From contig JAUWXH010000122.1 in assembly GCA_030616465.1 (NCBI GenBank), positions 1-6,574 of the forward strand: a DNA stretch of 6,574 nt, read 5' to 3'. The notes under the pieces are model-generated. The model saw nothing but the letters and a program-made list of their open reading frames with translations. It had not been told where the DNA came from and did no database searches. The stretch's first letter is position 1, and each line of letters opens with the position of its first letter. Source of the stretch: Planctomycetota bacterium. GTDB lineage: Bacteria; Planctomycetota; Phycisphaerae; UBA1845; Fen-1342. A program made the translations under genes and the position numbers. Of the stretch, positions 1-5,692 are shown in pieces.

Positions 1-1005
1 CGGAGTGAACGATTGCAAGCGGGCGGCGATCTCCTGTTGCTCAAAGCCCGCGCGACGGGCGATCGTGATCGCTCCCGCCGCATTCACCGCGTTGTAAGCA
101 CCCGGCGTTCGCAGCCGGCACTGAAAGCGGTCATTGAGCGTGAAGCGCAGCCAGGGCGGTTCATACTCTGCCGCGGTAACGCGCACGTCGGCGTCGTGAT
201 CGCGACCGAACGTGGCGAAGTTCAGGTCTGCGCGTTGCAGGCCCTTGACAGACGGGGCGTCGGTCGAGGGCAGGTAGTCACGGACCTGTGGGGTGTCGAT
301 GTTCACGGCGGCGAACCCGCCTGCCCGCAGCACGTCCAAGACCGAGCATTCCTCTTCCACGACGCCGGCCAGATCGCCCAGACCCTCGAGATGCTCCTCC
401 CCGAGGCAGGTGATCACGGCCATGTCCGGCTCGACGAGAGAGGCGAGCGCGGCCACCTCCCCCGGGGCGTTGGTTCCGATCTCGACGACGAGGTAGTCGT
501 CAGCGGTCTCGGCCGACAGCAGCGTCAGCGGCACGCCGATGGCGTTATTGTAGCTCTTCGGCGAGCAGTGCCCCTGCAAGCGGACGCTCAGGAGGTGGTC
601 GATCATCGCCTTGGTGGTGGTCTTGCCGTTGCTGCCGACCACGACGATCACGTCCGCGGGCAATTGGCGACGGTGGTAGAGGGCCAGTCGTCCGAGCGCG
701 GCGACGGTATCGTCTACCTCGATCAAGAGCGGCCCGCCCGCGGGGCCACGGTGCTCGCTCGCAACCGCCTGCGCGACCGCCGCGGCCTGGGATGCCTCGA
801 CGACGGCGGCCACCGCGCCGCGCTGGAGGGCCTGCCCGACGAACCGGTGCCCGTCAAAGCGCGGTCCGACGATCGCAAAGAAGACCTCACCGGCGGCGAC
901 GGTGCGGGAGTCGGTGGATACGCCAGCGACACTCAAGGTCGGCAATGGGCTGCGGACCTGCCCCGCCAGCGCCTCGACCACTTCGTCAAGAACAAGCTTG
1001 ATCAT
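1..1005 (-). CDS. murF: MurF, UDP-MurNAc-tripeptide:D-Ala-D-Ala ligase (partial, C-terminus missing)
   Basis: This cytoplasmic ATP-dependent Mur ligase adds D-Ala-D-Ala to UDP-MurNAc-tripeptide, the last soluble step in making the pentapeptide precursor. The frame starts at an ATG three bases after the murE stop and stays open for 335 codons to the window edge. About a quarter of a normal MurF (roughly 450 residues), including most of the C-terminal ligand domain, lies outside. Visible signatures are the N-terminal substrate domain (STDSR at 30-34, VFFAIVG at 41-47), the P-loop GSNGKTTTK at 124-132, KSYNNAIGVPLTLL at 150-163, EIGTNAPGEV at 175-184, EEHLEGLGDL at 203-212 and YNAVNAAGA at 304-312. 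The SYNN/GVPLTLL and HLEG motifs separate MurF from MurE, MurC and MurD. Oddity: residue 219 is Glu where E. coli MurF has the carbamoylated Lys202, and Ala180 replaces the usual His of the ANH.GE motif. Identity is secure; the functional effect of these changes is unknown. Confidence 0.95.
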   Translation of the reverse strand, partial: MIKLVLDEVVEALAGQVRSPLPTLSVAGVSTDSRTVAAGEVFFAIVGPRFDGHRFVGQALQRGAVAAVVEASQAAAVAQAVASEHRGPAGGPLLIEVDDTVAALGRLALYHRRQLPADVIVVVGSNGKTTTKAMIDHLLSVRLQGHCSPKSYNNAIGVPLTLLSAETADDYLVVEIGTNAPGEVAALASLVEPDMAVITCLGEEHLEGLGDLAGVVEEECSVLDVLRAGGFAAVNIDTPQVRDYLPSTDAPSVKGLQRADLNFATFGRDHDADVRVTAAEYEPPWLRFTLNDRFQCRLRTPGAYNAVNAAGAITIARRAGFEQQEIAARLQSFTP

Positions 1006-1008
1006 CGC

Positions 1009-2502
1009 TCAGCGCTCCGCCTCGCATGACTTTGCCAGTTCTGCCGCTGCCTGAATCGCGACTTCCACGTCGTCGAAGTGGATCCGCCGCGTTCCGATGA
1101 TCTGGTAATCCTCGTGGCCTTTGCCGGCAATCAGCACGACGTCGCCCGGTTCGGCGGCCGCCAAGGCCTCCCGGATGGCATTGCGACGATCGGGCTCGAC
1201 GAGCACTCGGCGACGCGCGTCAGCATCGAAGCCCGCCAGAATGTCCTCGATGATCGCCTGCGGATCCTCCGTGCGCGGATTGTCGCTGGTAACGATGATG
1301 GTGTCGGCGAACCCGGCCGCGGCCCGGGCCATGCGCGGCCGCTTGGTTCGGTCGCGGTCGCCGCCGCAGCCGAAGATGGCGATCAGTCGCCCGCGGGCCA
1401 GCGGTTTCAGCACGCTCAGCACGTTCCGCAACGCGTCGTCGGTATGGGCATAGTCAACGAAGACCTCGACGCCGCTCACGCCCGGCACACGCTGGAGCCG
1501 TCCGGGGATGTTGTGCACCGAGGTCAAGCCGGTCTCGACGGCCTTGAGGGGGGCTCCCAACGCCCGGGCCAGCGCGGCGGCCGCCAGCGCGTTGTAGACG
1601 TTGTGGCGGCCGACGATCGCGTTCTCCAGCACCAGGTCGCAACCGTCCAGATGCATCCGATACAGAGTACCGGAGATCGTGTCGCGCGAGATCCTGGCGG
1701 TGACGTCCGCGGGCTCCTCCAGCGCGTAGGTCACGATGCGGGCGCGGCAATCGCGGATCATCTCGGCGTGCTGCGGGTCATCCCGGTTGACGACCGCGAC
1801 CGCCGACTCGTCCAGCCGGGCAAACAGGCGCATCTTGGCGGCCCGGTAGCTCTCATACGTCTTGTGGTAGTCCAGGTGGTCGCCGGAGAGGTTGGTGAAA
1901 GCGGCGGCGGCAAAACGCAGACCATCCGTTCGCTTCTGATCCAGGGCGTGGCTGGAAACCTCCATGACGGCGGCCGTCGCGCCGGCATCGGCGCACTCGC
2001 GCAGGCAAGCCGCCAATTCCAGCGGCCCAGGCGTCGTCATGCGGGAGACAACGCTGCGCGTGCCCAGGTCGTAGTTCACGGTGCCGAGCATGCCGCACTG
2101 CTGCCCGGCGGCACGCAGGATCGCACAAGTCATGAATACCGTCGTGCTTTTGCCGTTGGTGCCGGTGACGCCGGCCAACGTGAGCCCGTCCGGCCGCTCG
2201 AAGCGCAGCCCGTACCAGCGGGCGGCCAGCTCGGCCAACGTTGCCCGCGCATCGCGGACGTTGATCACGACGGCACCGTCGATCGGCTCCAGCCCTTCGC
2301 CGATGATGATCACCGCGCCCTTGCCCAGCGCGTCGCCGACGAAGCGGCGACCGTCCACCTCGCTTCCGCGCAGCGCGACGAAGATTCCGTCCGGTTGGAC
2401 GCGGCGCGAATCGTCGAACACGCCGGAGACGACCCGCGCCTGATGCGGGTGGATGGTCTGCTCATCGACGAGGCCGTCGAGAAGCTCACCCAATGTCTTC
2501 AT
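1009..2502 (-). CDS. murE: MurE, UDP-MurNAc-L-Ala-D-Glu:diamino acid ligase (probably meso-DAP)
   Basis: MurE is a cytoplasmic Mur ligase that adds the third stem-peptide residue to UDP-MurNAc-L-Ala-D-Glu using ATP. The 497-residue length is normal for the family. Domains in order are an N-terminal UDP-substrate domain (about 1-105, with DDSRRV at 30-35 and GIFVALRG at 39-46), a central ATPase domain with P-loop GTNGKST at 114-120, then MTTPGP at 155-160, EVSSHALDQ at 181-189, TNLSGDHLDYH at 203-213 and the expected carbamoylatable lysine K223 in AAKMRLF. The C-terminal domain (about 335-497) has DYAHTDDAL at 350-358, FGCGGDRD at 377-384, DNPRTEDP at 407-414 and GKGHEDYQ at 460-467. The DNPR motif is known from meso-DAP-adding enzymes; Lys-adding enzymes differ here. 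The ATG follows a strong Shine-Dalgarno site and lies 34 bases after the ftsI stop. All catalytic motifs are present, so it should be active. Confidence 0.98.
   Translation of the reverse strand: MKTLGELLDGLVDEQTIHPHQARVVSGVFDDSRRVQPDGIFVALRGSEVDGRRFVGDALGKGAVIIIGEGLEPIDGAVVINVRDARATLAELAARWYGLRFERPDGLTLAGVTGTNGKSTTVFMTCAILRAAGQQCGMLGTVNYDLGTRSVVSRMTTPGPLELAACLRECADAGATAAVMEVSSHALDQKRTDGLRFAAAAFTNLSGDHLDYHKTYESYRAAKMRLFARLDESAVAVVNRDDPQHAEMIRDCRARIVTYALEEPADVTARISRDTISGTLYRMHLDGCDLVLENAIVGRHNVYNALAAAALARALGAPLKAVETGLTSVHNIPGRLQRVPGVSGVEVFVDYAHTDDALRNVLSVLKPLARGRLIAIFGCGGDRDRTKRPRMARAAAGFADTIIVTSDNPRTEDPQAIIEDILAGFDADARRRVLVEPDRRNAIREALAAAEPGDVVLIAGKGHEDYQIIGTRRIHFDDVEVAIQAAAELAKSCEAER
1015..1018 (-). 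promoter_or_regulatory. Shine-Dalgarno site of murF inside the murE 3' end
   Basis: A GGAG lies nine bases upstream of the murF ATG, within the last codons of murE. With the murE stop only three bases before the murF start, this supports ATG at 1005 as the start and suggests translational coupling of the two consecutive ligases. Confidence 0.6.
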
Positions 2503-2511
2503 ACCGTCCCG

Positions 2512-2516
2512 CCTCC
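2512..2516 (-). promoter_or_regulatory. Shine-Dalgarno site of murE
   Basis: A perfect GGAGG lies nine bases upstream of the murE ATG at 2502, in the short gap after ftsI. It fixes the murE start. It lies just downstream of, and separate from, the heptamer repeat that ends ftsI. Confidence 0.75.
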
Positions 2517-2530
2517 GGGGTGGCAGCTTC

Positions 2531-2558
2531 CAGTTTTCAGTTATCAGTTATCAGTTGT
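2531..2558 (-). repeat. Tandem heptamer repeat, four CAGTTWT-like units, at the ftsI 3' end
   Basis: On the plus strand four 7-base units follow each other without gaps: CAGTTTT, CAGTTAT, CAGTTAT and CAGTTGT. The stretch is AT-rich in an otherwise GC-rich window. It spans the ftsI stop codon and part of the gap to murE. On the coding strand it reads TGATAACTGATAACTGA in its core; because seven is not a multiple of three, stops fall in all three frames. The repeat encodes the last residues of FtsI (QLITDN). Heptameric short tandem repeats are known from cyanobacteria (STRR elements), and similar CTGATAA-type strings occur between genes in other phyla as far as I recall. I cannot assign this one to a named family. 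There are no spacers, so it is not a CRISPR. Confidence 0.85.
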
Positions 2559-4375
2559 TGGCTGTCCGTCACCGCGTGTTGGCAGTCAGCGCCTTGGTCG
2601 CGCCGCGCAACGACGACCGAGACGGTCGCAGCACCCGTGGGCCCTTGATCCCGTGTCAGTTCCGGGGGCACCTGCATGTAGACGAGCGTATCGGCCAGGA
2701 TGGCCGCCGCGGTCGGTGCCGCCACTCTGCTACCGTAATACGCTCCGGCCGAGGGCCTGTAAAGCGAGACCAACACGGCCGCCCGCGGGTGATCGGACGG
2801 CGCGCCGCACATGAACGACCCAACGTACGCTCCGGACAGGTACCCACGACCGTCGGGACGCGCAACCTGGGCCGTCCCCGTCTTGCCGAACACCTGGTAG
2901 TCCGCGATGGCCGCCGGCTTGCCCGTGCCCGATCGAACCACCTCGACCAGGGCGCGGCGGCGGAACTCGCGCACCGTCCGCGAATCAAGGACCCGGCGAA
3001 CTGCAACCGGGCGTGAGTAGTCGGCCAGCGTCTCCCCGCCCGGGCCGATCACGCCGCGCACAATCCGCGGCCGGTACAGAATCCCGTCGTTACAAAACAC
3101 GCTGAAGGCGGTAATGATCTGGATGGGCGTAGCGGCGATCTCCTGGCCGATCGGGATCGATTGCGTTGAGTACCCCGACCAGCGGGAGAAGTCCTGCACC
3201 AGCCCCGGATGCTCGCCCGGCAGACGGATGCCGGTCGGGTCGCCGAACCCGAAGCGGCGCACGAACCGATGCAGTCGCTCGTTTCCGCAGCGGGCCCCGA
3301 CCAGTCCCATGCCGATGTTGCTCGATTTGCTGATCACCTCGTGCAGGGCCAGGGTCGAGTAAGCGTGGGTGTCGTGAATCGTGCGCGATCCGAAGCGGCG
3401 GGTCGGACCGTTGATCACGTAAGGCTCGTCCAGATGGATGATGCCCTCGTCGAGGGCGCACGAGACGATGAACGGCTTGAAGATGCTGCCGGGCTCGTAT
3501 GAGTCCGAGACGGCCCGATTCCGCATGCGTTGCGTCGCGGCCTCGCGTTGCTGTGCGTCCGGGTGCGGCGGGATCGGGTCGGCCGGGTCGAAGGCCGGCA
3601 CCACGGCCATCGCCAAGACCTCGCCCGACTGGGGGTCCATCACCAGCGCGGTCCCCCAATGTGCCCGGAACTCCTTGACCGCGTTACGCAGGTGATACTC
3701 GGTCCGCTGCTGGATATGCACGTCGATCGTCAGGACCACGCCGGCCCCGTCGCGCGGCGGCGTGTAGTCCGCGGGGCGCGAGTGCACCCGCCGACGACGT
3801 ACGTCCACCGTTGAAACCCGCCAGCCGTCCTTGCCGGCCAACACCCCGTCCAACGACTGCTCGATGCCCGCCAATCCGTGCTGCTCGGCACCCACGAAGC
3901 CCAGCACGTGGGCCGCCAGGCGCCCAGACGGGTACACCCGCTGCGGCTCCTGGCGGATCACGAACGCGCGCAGACGCCGGTCACGGCGAACGGCAAGAAA
4001 GTCCTCCAGCTCCCGATCGCTGAGTCGCCGCTTCACCCAAACGAACCCACGGTCCCGGCGCGTGCGGATGATCTGCTCCAGCTCGGTGGGGTTCAGTCCG
4101 AGCACGGGGGCGACGCTGTGCGCGGCGAAGCGGGCATCCTCTACGAGCGAGGGATCAACGAAGAGCGAGGGGCGCCGCAGCGTTCCCGCCAGGATGCGGC
4201 CGCGCGTATCCAGAATGTCACCCCGCTGCGCGGGGACGACCAGCGTGGCGGTGTGTTGCCGCTGGGCTTGCTCCCGCAGTCCGCTGCCACGGGTGCACTC
4301 GACCCAGGCCAGTCGGCCGGCCCCGGCGACCAGCAGCACGATCACGACCACGAATAGTACGCTTCCAGAGCGCAT
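2537..4375 (-). CDS. ftsI: FtsI/PBP3-like septal peptidoglycan D,D-transpeptidase
   Basis: This class B penicillin-binding protein cross-links septal peptidoglycan from the periplasmic side. The 612 residues begin with a signal-anchor membrane segment (about 6-24). The N-terminal pedestal domain has the family hallmark QRGDILDTRGRILA at 50-63 and continues through YPSGRLAAHVLGFVG at 148-162 and GIEQSLDGVLAG at 170-181. The transpeptidase domain starts near 211 and has all three catalytic motifs: SIFK at 297-300 (nucleophile S297), SSN at 351-353 and KTGTAQ at 498-503, plus GQEIAATPIQ at 410-419. There is no PASTA domain. The ATG is preceded by GGGAGAGG, which sits unusually close, and follows the ftsL stop by 21 bases. 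Position directly after the FtsL-like gene and before murE supports the divisome paralogue (FtsI) rather than the elongation PBP2. The roughly 40 residues after YMQVPPEL look like a poorly conserved tail, and its end is encoded by a heptamer repeat. Confidence 0.95.
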   Translation of the reverse strand: MRSGSVLFVVVIVLLVAGAGRLAWVECTRGSGLREQAQRQHTATLVVPAQRGDILDTRGRILAGTLRRPSLFVDPSLVEDARFAAHSVAPVLGLNPTELEQIIRTRRDRGFVWVKRRLSDRELEDFLAVRRDRRLRAFVIRQEPQRVYPSGRLAAHVLGFVGAEQHGLAGIEQSLDGVLAGKDGWRVSTVDVRRRRVHSRPADYTPPRDGAGVVLTIDVHIQQRTEYHLRNAVKEFRAHWGTALVMDPQSGEVLAMAVVPAFDPADPIPPHPDAQQREAATQRMRNRAVSDSYEPGSIFKPFIVSCALDEGIIHLDEPYVINGPTRRFGSRTIHDTHAYSTLALHEVISKSSNIGMGLVGARCGNERLHRFVRRFGFGDPTGIRLPGEHPGLVQDFSRWSGYSTQSIPIGQEIAATPIQIITAFSVFCNDGILYRPRIVRGVIGPGGETLADYSRPVAVRRVLDSRTVREFRRRALVEVVRSGTGKPAAIADYQVFGKTGTAQVARPDGRGYLSGAYVGSFMCGAPSDHPRAAVLVSLYRPSAGAYYGSRVAAPTAAAILADTLVYMQVPPELTRDQGPTGAATVSVVVARRDQGADCQHAVTDSQQLITDN

Positions 4376-4396
4376 CCTCTCCCGCCCACAGGCTTC

Positions 4397-4669
4397 TTAG
4401 CGGTCAGGTGGTTGCGTATCGCCGGCAGCGCGGTCGACCGGCGAATCCTGCAATCGCATCTGGGCTACGCGGGCCCGGATTAACGCCGGGTTGCGCAAGC
4501 GGGCCAGCTCGAGCTCGTTCTCGCGCAGCTCCTGCCAGAGCACCGCGGCCCGGCTATCAAGTAGCGACAGCTCGGACTGCAGGCGGGTGGTTTCGGCGCG
4601 CAGGATCACGACGGTCAGCAGGGTTGCCAGCCCGGCTCCCAGAATGACAACCGTCCGTCTCAACGACAT
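4397..4669 (-). CDS. ftsL: FtsL-like small bitopic division protein
   Basis: From the ATG at 4669 this is a 90-residue protein with a very short basic cytoplasmic tail (MSLRR), one membrane segment (about 6-23) and a periplasmic helix likely to form a coiled coil (about 26-58; leucines at 30, 34, 36, 37, 44, 48, 53 and 57). A segment RNPALIRARVAQM at 59-71 follows, resembling the conserved patch after the coiled coil in FtsL and DivIC. FtsL proteins diverge strongly in sequence; the call rests on topology, size and location just upstream of ftsI, where ftsL normally lies. In the family, FtsL pairs with FtsB/DivIC and activates FtsWI. Start uncertain: the frame extends upstream to an ATG at 4732 and a GTG at 4735, which would give up to 112 residues and overlap the LysM gene by about 25 bases. 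Neither start has a good Shine-Dalgarno site; the shorter form gives the more typical topology. Confidence 0.75.
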   Translation of the reverse strand: MSLRRTVVILGAGLATLLTVVILRAETTRLQSELSLLDSRAAVLWQELRENELELARLRNPALIRARVAQMRLQDSPVDRAAGDTQPPDR

Positions 4670-4709
4670 GGCGCCTGGGGTTCCCGCACGGCCACGAACA
4701 ACCCACGAT

Positions 4710-5690
4710 TCACGTGGCCAGACTCCTGTCATCACCGACCGCCGGCGGGAGCTTGATCCGCATGCCCGGGATGATCCGGTTGGCGTTTCGCAAGTCGTTC
4801 AGCTCCGCGATCTCGCGCCAGCGCCGGTGGTCGTTCAAATAGCGCCGCGCGATGCTCGCCAGGCAGTCGCGCTTACGTATCGTATACCAGCGCACCTCGG
4901 TCGTCTTCGCGGGCTGCTGGGAATCGGCCCGCACGCGCGAATCGCTGACGAGCTTGACGGTAGGCGTCCTGGGTGCCACAGCGCGATTCTCTTTCGCCGA
5001 CGCCAAATCCGGAATCGTCAGCTCCTCGCCCACCAGGATGTGGTCGGGGTGGTCCTTCAACCGCGGGTTAGCCTCCAACAGTGCCCGCACCAGTTTCGGA
5101 TTGACCGACCCCCATTCACGTCGGGCGATCTTCGTCAATGAGTCGTTCCGCCGCACGCGATAGCGCTTCGGCCCCGTTGCCGAGCCGGCGGCCGTGGACG
5201 CGACCTCGGGTGATTTCTCACGCCCGCTCGGGTCGCTTGCGACGGCGGGCGTATCGGCTTCCACCGGCTCGGTCGAGACCTCCTCTGCCGACGCCAAACG
5301 CATTTGGGCAGGCGCCTCGGGTGAGATGGTGGCCTGAGGCGGCAGCGGGGGCAGGTGCAGCGGCGGGAGCAAGACGCGCTCCGATCCGACCAACGGTTCC
5401 CTGGTCTCCGCGAGCGCCAGGGTGTCGTCCGCCGCGTGGACGTCCGCCGGCCGCTGCTCAACCGCACTGGGCCGCTCAAAACGACCGGCAACCTCAACCC
5501 CTTCCACGGGCCGGTTCGTCGGGGAGGCCTTGCCGGCGACGGCCGGCGCGACGCCCGCGAGCGGCTCGGCACGCACGATGAGCGGCGACGGCATCTCCAC
5601 CATCGGCCGGGCCACTTGGTTGACCAGCCACGTCATGCCGCCCGTGAATCCCAGGCAAATCAACATCGCCGCCTTCGCGCTCAGACCCAT
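4710..5690 (-). CDS. Membrane-anchored protein with two C-terminal LysM domains
   Basis: From the ATG this is a 326-residue protein. It has an N-terminal membrane segment or uncleaved signal (about 6-26), then a long low-complexity linker rich in Ala, Pro, Glu and Val (about 30-170, with a proline run LLPPLHLPPLPP near 107-118). Two LysM domains follow at about 176-228 (YRVRRNDSLTKIARREWG at the start, GEELTIPDL at the end) and about 267-315 (WYTIRKRDCLASIARRYL, IIPGMRIKLP). LysM domains bind N-acetylglucosamine-containing glycans such as peptidoglycan. No catalytic domain is visible, so it is probably a wall-binding tether or scaffold whose LysM pair reaches the wall outside the membrane. 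It starts within two bases of the rsmH stop and is followed closely by ftsL-like and ftsI genes, which suggests a role in septal or general wall synthesis (inference). Planctomycetes have proteins of similar layout, but I do not recognise a named gene. The second LysM has an unusual Cys (about residue 276). Confidence 0.88.
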   Translation of the reverse strand: MGLSAKAAMLICLGFTGGMTWLVNQVARPMVEMPSPLIVRAEPLAGVAPAVAGKASPTNRPVEGVEVAGRFERPSAVEQRPADVHAADDTLALAETREPLVGSERVLLPPLHLPPLPPQATISPEAPAQMRLASAEEVSTEPVEADTPAVASDPSGREKSPEVASTAAGSATGPKRYRVRRNDSLTKIARREWGSVNPKLVRALLEANPRLKDHPDHILVGEELTIPDLASAKENRAVAPRTPTVKLVSDSRVRADSQQPAKTTEVRWYTIRKRDCLASIARRYLNDHRRWREIAELNDLRNANRIIPGMRIKLPPAVGDDRSLAT

Positions 5691-5692
5691 CA

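Noticed and set aside
13..1029. A 338-codon open frame on the plus strand at the left edge
   Set aside because: It is the antisense shadow of murF, whose real frame runs off the window edge on the minus strand and has all MurF motifs.
2503..2536. Terminator or promoter between ftsI and murE
   Set aside because: I see no stem-loop followed by a T run on the coding strand and no convincing -35/-10 pair; the gap holds only the repeat edge and the murE Shine-Dalgarno site.
2531..2558. CRISPR array
   Set aside because: The units are only seven bases, directly adjacent, with no spacers and no cas genes nearby.
1078..2814. A 578-codon open frame on the plus strand opposite murE and the end of ftsI
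   Set aside because: It lies antisense to two unmistakable genes, has no recognisable domain, and is Arg/Gly/Asp/Val-rich, as expected from the reverse of GC-rich codons. It is a coding shadow.
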